Source: Rhizobacter sp. Root1238 (GTDB lineage Bacteria > Pseudomonadota > Gammaproteobacteria > Burkholderiales > Burkholderiaceae_C). From it: a DNA stretch of 64,000 nt. Below the pieces are notes generated by a model. The model saw nothing but the letters and a program-made list of their open reading frames with translations. It made no database searches and had not been told where the DNA came from. Shown here piece after piece: positions 51,637 to 59,783 of this stretch. Position 1 is the stretch's first letter, and each line of letters opens with the position of its first letter. Location: NCBI RefSeq assembly GCF_001425825.1, contig NZ_LMDM01000012.1:21582-85581 (forward strand), read 5' to 3'. Position numbers and translations under genes: made by a program.

Positions 51637-52563
51637 ATGGGTGTGCTCGCGCTGCTGTCGCCGCTGCCGGTGGCGCCGTATGCCGACGCGCTGCGGCGGG
51701 CCGCGCCCGGCCTCGACGTGTGGACCCGCGAGGACGACGCGCCGCCGGATCGCGTCGAGGCGATCCTCGCGTGGCGGCTGCAACCCGGCCAGCTCGCGCG
51801 CTACCCGAACCTGCGGCTGGTGTGCAGCATCGGCGCCGGCGTCGACAAGCTGATGCCTGCCGACCTGCCGGCCTCGGTGCTGCTGACGCGCGTCGTCGAT
51901 CCGAACCAGGGCTGCGAGATCGCGCAGTACGTGCTGGCCTGCACGCTGGGCTTCACGCGCGAGCTCGGGCGCTATGCGCAGCAGCAGGCGGCGGCGCAGT
52001 GGCTGCGGCATCCGGTGCGGGCCGCGGCGCAGTGCCGCGTCGGCATCCTCGGCCTCGGCGCGGTCGGGCAGGCGGTCGCGCGGGCCTTCATGCCGCTGGG
52101 CTACCCGGTCGCGGGCTGGAGCCGGCGCGGTGAGCCGGTGCCCGGGGTCGAGGTGTTCAGCGGTGAAGGGGGCCTGGCCGCGTTGCTCGCGCGCAGCGAC
52201 CTGCTGGTCTGCACGCTGCCGTTGACGCCGGCCACGCGCGGGCTGCTGAACCGGCGCACGCTGTCGCAGCTGCCACGCGGCGCCTTCGTCGTCAGCGTCG
52301 GCCGCGGCGAACACCTGGTCGAAGCCGACCTGCGGGCGCTGCTCGACGAAGGCCACCTGGCCGGCGCCGCGCTCGACGTGTTCGAACGCGAGCCGCCGGA
52401 CGCGTCGAACTGGGTGTGGCATCACCCGAAGGTGGTCGCGACGCCGCACATCGCGGCGCAGGCCTCGTTCGACACCGTCGCGGCGCAATGCCTCGACGCG
52501 CTGCGCCGCGCACGCGACGGCTTGCCGCTGCCGCATGCGGTCGACCGCGCGGCGGGTTACTGA
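51637..52563 (+). CDS. D-2-hydroxyacid dehydrogenase (GhrA-like)
   Basis: 308-residue NAD(P)-dependent dehydrogenase. The nucleotide loop is RVGILGLGAVGQAVARAF (about residues 132-149), with catalytic residues in FVVSVGRGEHLVEADLRALL (Arg), ALDVFEREPP (Glu) and VVATPHIAAQASF (His). The closest known type by arrangement is glyoxylate/hydroxypyruvate reductase A. ATG at 51637 is used; a GTG four codons earlier, 2 nt past the Bug stop, is also plausible. It lies between the Bug gene and the second CoA ligase and presumably processes a hydroxy-acid intermediate of the same pathway. Confidence 0.88.
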   Translation: MGVLALLSPLPVAPYADALRRAAPGLDVWTREDDAPPDRVEAILAWRLQPGQLARYPNLRLVCSIGAGVDKLMPADLPASVLLTRVVDPNQGCEIAQYVLACTLGFTRELGRYAQQQAAAQWLRHPVRAAAQCRVGILGLGAVGQAVARAFMPLGYPVAGWSRRGEPVPGVEVFSGEGGLAALLARSDLLVCTLPLTPATRGLLNRRTLSQLPRGAFVVSVGRGEHLVEADLRALLDEGHLAGAALDVFEREPPDASNWVWHHPKVVATPHIAAQASFDTVAAQCLDALRRARDGLPLPHAVDRAAGY

Positions 52564-52591
52564 GCCCGCCCACACCCACCGATCGCACCCC

Positions 52592-54100
52592 ATGGACGAA
52601 GACTTCCGCACGCTGCCCTCGCTGATCCGCACCCATGCGCAGGCGCGGCCGGCGCACGCCGCGCTGGTGCAGGCGGACGACCGGCTGTCGTATGCCGCGC
52701 TCGATGGGTTGATGGACCGCATCGCCGCCGCGTTGCAGCGCGACGGCGTGCAGCCGGGCGACGCGGTCGCGGTGTGCGCCGGCACGTCGACGCGTTACGC
52801 CGCGCTGTTCCTCGGGGCGCTGCGCGCCGGTGCGGTCGTCGCGCCGCTCGCGCCGTCGTCCACCGCCGCGAGCCTGGCGGCGATGCTGGCCGATGCGCAG
52901 CCGCGTGCGCTGTTCGTCGACGCGGCAGCCGCTGCGTTGATCGCGCCCTCCGAGCTGCCGCGCATCGCGCTCGATGACGATGCAGCGTTCGAGCGCTGGC
53001 TCGCGCCGGCCGGCACATCGTTCAACGAGCCGCCGCTGCCGCCCGAGGCGCCGTTCAACATCATCTACTCGTCCGGCACCACCGGCGTGCCGAAGGGCAT
53101 CGTGCAATCGCACGGCATGCGCTGGGCGCACGTGCAGCGCAGCCGGCAGTTCGGGTACGCGCCCGACGGCATCACGCTGCTGGCGACGCCGCTGTACTCG
53201 AACACCACGCTGGTGGTGTTCTTCCCGACGCTGGCTTCCGGCGGCTGCGTCGTGCTGATGCCGAAGTTCGACGCGGCCGACTACCTGGCGCTCGCCGAAC
53301 GGCACCGCGCGACGCACACGATGCTGGTGCCGGTGCAGTACCAGCGGCTGATGGCGCTGCCGGGTTTCGAGCGGCACGAGCTGCGCAGCTTCATCCACAA
53401 GTTCTGCACCAGTGCGCCGTTCAGTGCCGCGCTGAAGGCCGATGTGCTGGCGCGCTGGCCGGGCGGGCTGGTCGAGTTCTATGGCATGACCGAGGGTGGC
53501 GGCACCTGCATCCTCGCGGCGCACGAGCATCCCGACAAGCTGCACACGGTCGGGTGCCCGGCCGAAGGGCACGACATCCGGCTGATCGACGACGACGGCC
53601 GCGAACTGCCGCCCGGCGCCACCGGCGAGGTGGTCGGCCATTCGCCCGGGATGATGCTGGGTTACCACCGGCAGCCGCAGAAGACGCGCGAGGCCGAATG
53701 GTTCGATGCGGCGGGCCGGCGCTTCATCCGCACCGGCGACGTCGGGCGCTTCGATGCGGACGGCTTCCTGGTGCTGCTCGACCGCAAGAAGGACCTGGTG
53801 ATCAGCGGCGGCTTCAACATCTACCCGAGCGACCTCGAGGCGGTGCTGCGCGAGCACCCGGCGGTGGCCGATGCGGCGGTGGTCGGCGTGCCGTCCACCG
53901 AATGGGGCGAGACGCCGGTGGCCTTCGTCGTGCTGCGCGCCGATGCCGCGGCGGGCACCGACGCCGAGGTGCTGAAACAGTGGCTGAATGCGCGCGTCGG
54001 CAAGACGCAGCGGCTGGCCGGCGTCACGCTGATCGACGAGCTGCCGCGCAGCGCGATCGGCAAGGTGCTGAAGCGCGAGCTGCGCGAGCGCTGGCGCTGA
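52592..54100 (+). CDS. AMP-forming CoA ligase (second of the operon)
   Basis: 502-residue ANL-superfamily enzyme. P-loop IYSSGTTGVPKGIVQSHG, then EFYGMTEGGGTCIL, the hinge RTGDVGRFDADGFLVLLDRK and DLVISGGFNIYPSDLEAVLR, and the C-terminal SAIGKVLKREL with catalytic lysine. It differs strongly from the first synthetase in pocket sequence (LLATPLYSNTTLVVFFPTLA), so it probably activates a different acid. ATG at 52592 follows the dehydrogenase by 28 nt with no strong ribosome site. Last gene of the operon; substrate unknown. Confidence 0.9.
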   Translation: MDEDFRTLPSLIRTHAQARPAHAALVQADDRLSYAALDGLMDRIAAALQRDGVQPGDAVAVCAGTSTRYAALFLGALRAGAVVAPLAPSSTAASLAAMLADAQPRALFVDAAAAALIAPSELPRIALDDDAAFERWLAPAGTSFNEPPLPPEAPFNIIYSSGTTGVPKGIVQSHGMRWAHVQRSRQFGYAPDGITLLATPLYSNTTLVVFFPTLASGGCVVLMPKFDAADYLALAERHRATHTMLVPVQYQRLMALPGFERHELRSFIHKFCTSAPFSAALKADVLARWPGGLVEFYGMTEGGGTCILAAHEHPDKLHTVGCPAEGHDIRLIDDDGRELPPGATGEVVGHSPGMMLGYHRQPQKTREAEWFDAAGRRFIRTGDVGRFDADGFLVLLDRKKDLVISGGFNIYPSDLEAVLREHPAVADAAVVGVPSTEWGETPVAFVVLRADAAAGTDAEVLKQWLNARVGKTQRLAGVTLIDELPRSAIGKVLKRELRERWR

Positions 54101-54283
54101 GCACAACGGCCGCGCACTTTCTTGCAGCAGGATGAAAGACGGGCGAGTTCATCGGGTATCCAAACGTCAAGAACGAGGGACCCGGGTTTACACGTAGGAT
54201 CCCGGCCGCCAGGGGTTCCACCCGCGGCGCCGGCGGCAGTCAACAGCCGGATTCATCCCTACGAGACAACACAGGATTCCCCC

Positions 54284-54820
54284 ATGAAGAAGATCCTCCT
54301 CACCGCCTTCATCGCGCTCGCCGCCAGCGCCGGCGTGCACGCCGAAGGCATCTACGTCGGCGTGGCCGCCGGCGGCACCAACACCGACATCGACTGCTCC
54401 GGCGCCCCCAGCTGCGACAAGAGCGACACCGGCTTCAAGCTGTTCGGTGGCTACAAGCTGACCGAGAACATCGCCGTCGAAGCGCACTACGCCGACTTCG
54501 GCAAGGCCAAGCTCAGCGGCGCCGGTTTCTCCGTCGACGTGAAGATGTCGAGCTTCGGCATCGGCGCGGCGTTCCTGGGCGACTTCACGCCCGACTGGAA
54601 CGGCGTGGTCCGCGCCGGCCTCGCACGCAACAAGGTGAAGCTGGATGGCGCGCTCTCCGACTCGGAGAGCAAGACCAAGGCCTACGTCGGTGCCGGCGTC
54701 GGCTACAAGCTGACCAAGGAAGTCGCGCTGACCGCCGCCGTCGACTACACCGAAGGCGAGATCCAGGGCGACAAGGCCAAGGCCACGCTGTACACGATCG
54801 GCGTCAACTACAACTTCTGA
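54284..54820 (+). CDS. Outer-membrane beta-barrel protein (OmpA/OmpW-like fold)
   Basis: 178-residue protein. A signal peptide (LLTAFIALAASAGVHA, cleavage after residue 20) precedes alternating beta strands: GIYVGVAAGGTN, TGFKLFGGYKLTENIAVEAH, VGAGVGYKLTKEVALTAAVD, ending TLYTIGVNYNF with the C-terminal Phe recognised by the BAM complex. Two cysteines (DCSGAPSCDK) form a probable loop disulfide. It resembles the eight-stranded OMP_b-brl family, 18-20 kDa. No operon partner; a repeat cluster follows it. The 54101-54283 upstream interval must hold its promoter. Confidence 0.88.
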   Translation: MKKILLTAFIALAASAGVHAEGIYVGVAAGGTNTDIDCSGAPSCDKSDTGFKLFGGYKLTENIAVEAHYADFGKAKLSGAGFSVDVKMSSFGIGAAFLGDFTPDWNGVVRAGLARNKVKLDGALSDSESKTKAYVGAGVGYKLTKEVALTAAVDYTEGEIQGDKAKATLYTIGVNYNF

Positions 54821-54833
54821 TCTCCCACCCCCG

Positions 54834-54900
54834 AGGCGCTGCGCGCCTCCCCCTCAAGGGGGCGCCTCCAGTGGACCGGCGGAGCCGGATCCACGGAGGC
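54834..54900. repeat. GC-rich hairpin repeat cluster
   Basis: Three stems in succession: AGGCGC-TGC-GCGCCT (about 54834-54848), CCCCCT-CA-AGGGGG, and a long interrupted hairpin GCCTCC...GTGGA...CCGGC-GGA-GCCGG...TCCAC...GGAGGC (54864-54900). I recall the CCCCCGAGGCGCTGCGCGCC motif as a common intergenic repeat in Comamonadaceae/Leptothrix-like genomes. It sits between convergent genes and may serve as a bidirectional transcription barrier. Confidence 0.65.
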
Positions 54901-54917
54901 AGCTTGATCGGGCGGCG

Positions 54918-55277
54918 CTACTTCTTCGCGCGTTGCGCTTCGCCCCACAGGCCCTGGCATTGCTGTGCCAGCGGGCCCGAGGCGGCTGAGGCGGGCGCCA
55001 CCGGCGTCTTCTTCAGGCGCTTCTGCTCGGCGACATAGGCGCTGCTCTTGCGCAGCGCGGCCAGCTTGCCGAGCATCTTCTCGTCTTCCGGCACGTGGTA
55101 CAGCCGCAGGTAGGCCACGTCGCGCTGGCCTTTCATTTCCGGGTACATCGTCTCGCAGCGCTGGTAGCTGGCGTCGTAGCGGGCGAGCTTCTTCGCGTCG
55201 AGCGTCAGCGCCTGGGCGGGGCCGGCGAACAGCGTGAGGGCAGTCAGAGCGGTCAGGGCGGTCAGGATTGCGCGCAT
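54918..55277 (-). CDS. Secreted hypothetical protein
   Basis: 119-residue protein with a signal peptide (LTALTALTALTLFAGPAQAL, encoded by an imperfect GGTCAG-type tandem repeat, cleavage near residue 23). The mature part is alpha-helical and basic: DASYQRCETMYPEMKGQRDV and KMLGKLAALRKSSAYVAEQK, with two cysteines (QRCE, QQCQ) that likely pair. No family recognised. ATG at 55277 starts the signal peptide cleanly. Convergent with the barrel gene and divergent from the DUF4331 gene. Confidence 0.72.
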   Translation of the reverse strand: MRAILTALTALTALTLFAGPAQALTLDAKKLARYDASYQRCETMYPEMKGQRDVAYLRLYHVPEDEKMLGKLAALRKSSAYVAEQKRLKKTPVAPASAASGPLAQQCQGLWGEAQRAKK

Positions 55278-55480
55278 GGTGGTGTCAACAACTGGTGAGG
55301 CCGCAAGCATAGGGCGGTGCCGGGGTGACTGCGCATCAAGTTGCAACCCGGGCGGGTGCATCGATGCCACCGGGCGCGCCTGCTACGCCGCAGCCCGCCG
55401 TCTGGATGCAAGCCCCTGCCGGCAAAGCGCCGGCACGGCGTCGCTGCGTCCACCACCCTCCTCCCGACGTAACGCAGGTC

Positions 55481-55499
55481 AGCCGGCACCCCGCCGGCT
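55481..55499 (+). repeat. Hairpin in the DUF4331 leader region
   Basis: AGCCGGC-ACCCC-GCCGGCT is a perfect 7-bp stem, 27 nt before the DUF4331 start codon. A second GCCGGC/GCCGGC pair lies about 60 nt further upstream. Together they give the 248-nt gap between 55278 and 55525 substantial RNA structure, possibly a 5'-UTR stabiliser or attenuator. Confidence 0.4.
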
Positions 55500-55525
55500 G
55501 CCATGCCAACACGCCAGGAGAAGCC

Positions 55526-57052
55526 ATGACACCCACCCACCTGCGCACCGCGCCATTCGCGCTGGTCGCGACCCTCGCGCTGTGCGCTGCCGCGCACGCT
55601 TCCAGCCACCGCGAGGCGCCGTTCATCGCCACGCAACCCAAGGTCGACGCCACCGATTTCTACATGTTCCGCAGCTACGAGGCCGGCCGCACCGACTACG
55701 TCACGCTGATCGCGAACTACCTGCCGCTGCAGGACGCCTACGGCGGACCGAACTACTTCTCGATGGATCCGAACGCGCTGTACGAGATCCACATCGACAA
55801 CAACGGCGATGCGAAGGAAGACCTGAGCTTCCAGTTCCGCTTCAGGAACACGCTGAACAACGTCAAGCTGCCGATCGGCGACAAGAACGTCGCGATCCCG
55901 CTGATCCAGGCCGGACCGGTCACCGACCTGCGCTCGGCCTCGCTGAACCTCACCGAGACCTACACCGTGGACGTGGTGCGCGGCGACCGCCGCAGCGGCA
56001 AGCGCAGCGCGATCACCAACGCGGCCGGCGGCAGTGCCACCTTCGACAAGCCGGTCGACAACATCGGCGTGAAGACCCTGCCCGACTACGCCGCCTATGC
56101 GGGCAAGCACATCTACACGGTGAACATCCCGGGCTGCGCGATGCCGGGCAAGGTGTTCGCCGGCCAGCGCAAGGATCCGTTCGCGGTCAACCTGGGCACC
56201 ATCTTCGACCTGGTCAACGCGCCGGTGGCGGTGATCACCGACCCGGCCCTGATCAATGCGGCGCCGAACACCATCGACGACAAGAACGTCACGACGCTCG
56301 CGCTCGAGGTGCACAGGAGCTGCCTGACCGCCGGCACCGACCCGGTGATCGGCGGCTGGACCAGCGCCAGCCTGCGCCAGGTGCGCCTGCTCGACCCGAC
56401 GCCGAAGCCCGGCCACCAGACCACCGAGAAGGCCGGCGGCGCCTGGACCCAGGTCTCGCGCCTGGGCATGCCGCTGGTCAACGAGGTGGTGATCGGCCTG
56501 CCCGACAAGGACCGCTTCAACGGCTCGAAGCCGAAGGACGACGCGCAGTTCGCCGCCTACGTCACGAACCCGACGCTGCCCGCGCTGCTGGAGATCGCGC
56601 TGCAGCTGCCCGGCACCGCGCCGAAGAACCTGCCGCGCACCGACCTCGTGACGGCCTTCCTGACCGGCATCCAGGGCGTGAACCAGCCGGCGAGCGTGAC
56701 GCCTGCCGAAATGCTGCGGCTGAACACCGCGATCGCGCCGGTGGCCTTCGCCGACCAGAACCGGCTCGGCATCGTCGGCAACATCCTCGCCGGCGGCACC
56801 GACAACGCCGGCTTCCCGAACGGCCGCCGGCCGAAGGACGACGTGGTCGACGTCTCGCTGGTCGCGGTGATGGGCGGGCTGTGCATCGCGAATGGCGACA
56901 CCGACAAGTTCGGTTTCGGCGCGAACTGCAAGCCGGCCAACGTGCCGCTGGGGGCCACCTCGCTGAAGCTGCACGACGCGGTCGACCAGGCCGTGCTGCC
57001 GCTGCTGCCGGGCTTCCCGTACCTGTTCACGCCGATCGGCGGAACGCATTGA
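55526..57052 (+). CDS. Secreted DUF4331 protein
   Basis: 508-residue exported protein. A signal peptide (PFALVATLALCAAAHA, cleavage near residue 25) is followed by SSHREAPFIATQPKVDATDF, the hallmark DUF4331 opening. YFSMDPNALYEIHIDNNGDA, RSGKRSAITNAAG and the C-terminal RPKDDVVDVSLVAVMGGLC are also family-typical; these proteins have repeated Asp/Asn loops that likely bind calcium. Function of the family is unknown, though it co-occurs with HupE and TPR proteins, as here. ATG has AGGAGAAG upstream. Starts a rightward cluster with the lipoprotein, TPR and HupE genes. Confidence 0.88.
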   Translation: MTPTHLRTAPFALVATLALCAAAHASSHREAPFIATQPKVDATDFYMFRSYEAGRTDYVTLIANYLPLQDAYGGPNYFSMDPNALYEIHIDNNGDAKEDLSFQFRFRNTLNNVKLPIGDKNVAIPLIQAGPVTDLRSASLNLTETYTVDVVRGDRRSGKRSAITNAAGGSATFDKPVDNIGVKTLPDYAAYAGKHIYTVNIPGCAMPGKVFAGQRKDPFAVNLGTIFDLVNAPVAVITDPALINAAPNTIDDKNVTTLALEVHRSCLTAGTDPVIGGWTSASLRQVRLLDPTPKPGHQTTEKAGGAWTQVSRLGMPLVNEVVIGLPDKDRFNGSKPKDDAQFAAYVTNPTLPALLEIALQLPGTAPKNLPRTDLVTAFLTGIQGVNQPASVTPAEMLRLNTAIAPVAFADQNRLGIVGNILAGGTDNAGFPNGRRPKDDVVDVSLVAVMGGLCIANGDTDKFGFGANCKPANVPLGATSLKLHDAVDQAVLPLLPGFPYLFTPIGGTH

Positions 57053-57062
57053 GGAGCACGGC

Positions 57063-57329
57063 ATGAACAACAAGCTTCTTCATGCGTTCGGCATCGCCTT
57101 GACGGGTGCCGCTTTGCTGACAGCGTGCGGCGGTGGAGGAGGGTCCGGCGGCGACGCGCCGGCCCCGGACGACACTGCGGTCCCGGCCAGTGCCGCGGCC
57201 ACGCCGGCGGCGTACACCGAGTATGCCGCGGCGCGGGTGAACGTGGCGTCCGACAGCGGCGAGCCGCTGAGCCTGGACGCCGTCACGAACGTGCCGACCA
57301 GCGAGACGGACGAGCCGGCCGCGCTGTAG
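57063..57329 (+). CDS. Small lipoprotein of the DUF4331 cluster
   Basis: 88-residue lipoprotein: signal peptide with lipobox LLTACGGGGGSGG (Cys at residue 22), then a low-complexity Ala/Pro/Asp tail of about 65 residues (DAPAPDDTAVPASAAATPAA, NVPTSETDEPAAL) that looks unstructured. The ATG lies 10 nt after the DUF4331 stop with GAGGAG upstream, so it is co-translated. It may tether or accompany the DUF4331 protein at the membrane. No homology recognised. Confidence 0.7.
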   Translation: MNNKLLHAFGIALTGAALLTACGGGGGSGGDAPAPDDTAVPASAAATPAAYTEYAAARVNVASDSGEPLSLDAVTNVPTSETDEPAAL

Positions 57330-57338
57330 TGCGCGTCG

Positions 57339-57394
57339 CCCGGATGCCGATCCGGGTTGTCATGTCATGACGATCCCCGGATCCGGCATCCGGG
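57339..57394. repeat. Long imperfect inverted repeat between lipoprotein and TPR genes
   Basis: CCCGGATGCCGATCCGGG (57339-57356) and CCCGGATCCGGCATCCGGG (57376-57394) are reverse complements except for one extra base, giving an 18-bp stem around a 19-nt loop. Each arm is itself nearly palindromic (CCCGGAT...ATCCGGG), like the unit at 137-163. It may stabilise the upstream mRNA or reduce read-through into the downstream genes. Confidence 0.65.
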
Positions 57395-57411
57395 CTGCAA
57401 CCGAGGTGACG

Positions 57412-58614
57412 ATGTTCCACTCGATCTTCCGGTGGTGGCCGGTCGCGCTGCTGCATGCCGCGCTGTGCCACGCCGCCCCCTTCATTCCGGCCGGCGACGA
57501 CACCCTCGTCGAACGCCTGCCGGTCCGCATCGGCGATGCTGCCGAGCGCCGGCAGCAACGCGCGCTGCGCGAGCAATTGCGCCGGCACCCGGCCGAGCTG
57601 TCGCTGGCGACGCGGCTGGCACGCGACGCGATCGCACGCGCCCGCCGCGACGGCGACCCGCGCGAACTCGGCCAGGCGCAGGCGGCATTGGCCCCGTGGT
57701 GGAACGAGCTGCGACCGCCGGCGCCGGTGCGCCTGCTGCGCGCGATCGTGCGGCAGAGCCAGCACGACTTCGACACGGCGCTGCAGGACCTCGACGCGCT
57801 GCTGCAACCCGGCCCGCAGCCGGTGCCGCTGGCCATCCAGGCGCAGGCCGAGCTGACACGCGCCTCGGTGCTGCAGGTGCAAGGCCGCTGGCGCGAGGCC
57901 GATGCCGGTTGCGAGCGCTTGCTGGGTGCGCACTACGCGGACCTCGGCGCGGCCGTGCGGCTGCCGGCGCAGGTCTGCCGCGCCGAACTGATGAGCCTGC
58001 AAGGCCAGGCCGCGCAGGCAGCGGCCGCGCTGGCCGAGATCGCGCAGCGGCCCGACGTCGACGCCGGCTGGCTCGCCCTCGTGCGGGCCGAACTGGCCGA
58101 GCGCAGCGCAGACGCTGCTGCTGCCGGCGTGCTGTACCGGCGCGCGATCGCCGCGTCGTCATCGCCCGATGTGTACACACTGGCGGCGTATGCCGACTGG
58201 CTGCTGGCGCAGCACCGCGAGCGCGAGGTCGCCTCGCTGCTGGCCGGGCGAGAGGATGCCGATGCGCTGCTGCTGCGCCTGGCGATCGCGTGGAAACGCA
58301 GCGCCGACCCACGCGCGGCGCCGGCCATCGCCACGCTGGCGGCACGCTTCGATGCCGCGCGTCTGCGCGGAGACCGCAGCCATGGCCGCGAGCAATCGCG
58401 CTACCAGCTCGACCTGCGGGGCGACGCGCCGGCCGCGCTGGCGAGCGCGCAGGCGAACTGGGTCGTGCAGAAGGAACCGGCCGATGCGCTGCTGCTGGTG
58501 CGCGCCGCGCTGGCGGCGAAGCAGCCGCAGGCGGCGCAGCCGGTGTGGCAACTGATCCGCGACGCCGGCTGGCAGGATGCGCGGCTGCAGGCGCTGGCCG
58601 GGAGCGGCGAATGA
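57412..58614 (+). CDS. Periplasmic TPR-like protein of the DUF4331/HupE cluster
   Basis: 400-residue protein with a signal peptide (RWWPVALLHAALCHA, cleavage near residue 21). The mature part is a solenoid of alanine/leucine/glutamine-rich helical pairs with TPR-like spacing: LTRASVLQVQGRWREADAGC, AELMSLQGQAAQAAAALAEI, LYRRAIAASSSPDVYTLAAY and ASAQANWVVQKEPADALLLV. It is a protein-protein scaffold by type. ATG at 57412 is preferred because the signal peptide begins there; an upstream ATG inside the repeat adds 15 residues. Its ATGA stop overlaps the HupE start, so the two are coupled. Confidence 0.75.
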   Translation: MFHSIFRWWPVALLHAALCHAAPFIPAGDDTLVERLPVRIGDAAERRQQRALREQLRRHPAELSLATRLARDAIARARRDGDPRELGQAQAALAPWWNELRPPAPVRLLRAIVRQSQHDFDTALQDLDALLQPGPQPVPLAIQAQAELTRASVLQVQGRWREADAGCERLLGAHYADLGAAVRLPAQVCRAELMSLQGQAAQAAAALAEIAQRPDVDAGWLALVRAELAERSADAAAAGVLYRRAIAASSSPDVYTLAAYADWLLAQHREREVASLLAGREDADALLLRLAIAWKRSADPRAAPAIATLAARFDAARLRGDRSHGREQSRYQLDLRGDAPAALASAQANWVVQKEPADALLLVRAALAAKQPQAAQPVWQLIRDAGWQDARLQALAGSGE

Positions 58615-59747
58615 ACGCGCGCCTGCTGCTGATCGTCGGCCTCGGGCTGCTGCCGCTCGTCGCGCAGGCCCACAAACCGAGCGACGCCTACGTCCACCTG
58701 CAGGTCGATGGCGCCGTCGTCACGCAGCGCTTCGACATCGCGCTGCGCGACCTGGACCGCGAGCTTGCACTCGATGCCGATGACGACGGCCAACTCAGCT
58801 GGCGCGAGGTGCGCACCCGCTGGGCCGACATCGACCGGCTGTCGCTGCAAGGCCTGGACATGCAGGCCGACGGCGCACCCTGCGTGCCCGGTGCCGCCGG
58901 CGTGCCGCAACTGGACGAGCACAGCGACGGCCGCTATGCGGTGCTGACGCGGCGCTGGACCTGCGCCGCGCCGGTCGGGACCTTGACGCCCGTCTACCGG
59001 CTGTTCGCACAGAGCGATCCGACGCACCGTGGCATCGTCCGCGTGCAGCAGCCAGGTCGCGACGAAACCGCCGTGCTGGTGCCCGGTGCCGAGCCGCGCA
59101 GCTTCGGCGCCGCCGCCGCCGGGCCCGCCTTCGCCGGGTTCGTCCGCGAAGGCGTGCACCACATCCTGATCGGCAGCGACCACATCCTGTTTCTGCTCGC
59201 GCTGCTGTTGCCGGCGGTGCTGGCCTCGCCGCGGCTCGCGCCGGTGCTGGCGGAGGTGCTGCGCGTCGTCACCGCGTTCACCGTGGCGCACTCGATCACG
59301 CTGGCGCTGGCTGCCTTCGACCTGGTGAACCCGCCGTCGCGCTGGGTCGAATCGATCATCGCGGCCAGCGTCGTGTTCGCGGCGCTGAACAACCTGGTGC
59401 CGATGGTGCGCGAGGGCCGCTGGAAACTGACCTTCGCGTTCGGGCTGGTGCACGGCTTCGGGTTCGCCGGCGCGCTGAAGGACGCCGGGCTCGCGCAAGG
59501 CGCGCTCGCGCTGCCGCTGCTCGGCTTCAACCTCGGCGTCGAAGCGGGGCAGCTCGCGATCGTCGCCGTCTTCGTGTCGTGCGTCTGGGCGCTGCGCACG
59601 ACGCGCTTCTACCGGCAGGTGCTGCTGCGCGGCGGTTCGGCGGCGATCGTGCTGGTCGCGGTGCTGTGGCTGGCCGAACGCGCGTTCGACGTCCAGCTGG
59701 GGGTCGCCGGTGCCGAGGCAGTTCCGCTGAGCGGCGTTGCCGGATAG
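58611..59747 (+). CDS. HupE/UreJ-family membrane protein with EF-hand-like loop
   Basis: 378-residue protein. A signal peptide (LLLIVGLGLLPLVAQA) leads to a periplasmic domain of about 170 residues containing a canonical EF-hand loop, DADDDGQLSWRE (residues 55-66; Asp at 1, 3, 5, Gly6, Leu8, Glu12). The C-terminal half has six or so membrane helices with conserved histidines, GVHHILIGSDHILFLLALLL, TAFTVAHSITLALA and FGLVHGFGFAGALKDAG, the HupE/UreJ pattern linked to nickel or other metal transport. Which metal it handles is unknown. Coupled to the TPR gene by a 4-nt overlap. Confidence 0.85.
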   Translation: MNARLLLIVGLGLLPLVAQAHKPSDAYVHLQVDGAVVTQRFDIALRDLDRELALDADDDGQLSWREVRTRWADIDRLSLQGLDMQADGAPCVPGAAGVPQLDEHSDGRYAVLTRRWTCAAPVGTLTPVYRLFAQSDPTHRGIVRVQQPGRDETAVLVPGAEPRSFGAAAAGPAFAGFVREGVHHILIGSDHILFLLALLLPAVLASPRLAPVLAEVLRVVTAFTVAHSITLALAAFDLVNPPSRWVESIIAASVVFAALNNLVPMVREGRWKLTFAFGLVHGFGFAGALKDAGLAQGALALPLLGFNLGVEAGQLAIVAVFVSCVWALRTTRFYRQVLLRGGSAAIVLVAVLWLAERAFDVQLGVAGAEAVPLSGVAG

Positions 59748-59783
59748 CATGGACTGTGCGGGATGCTTTCGCCGGGAGACGAG

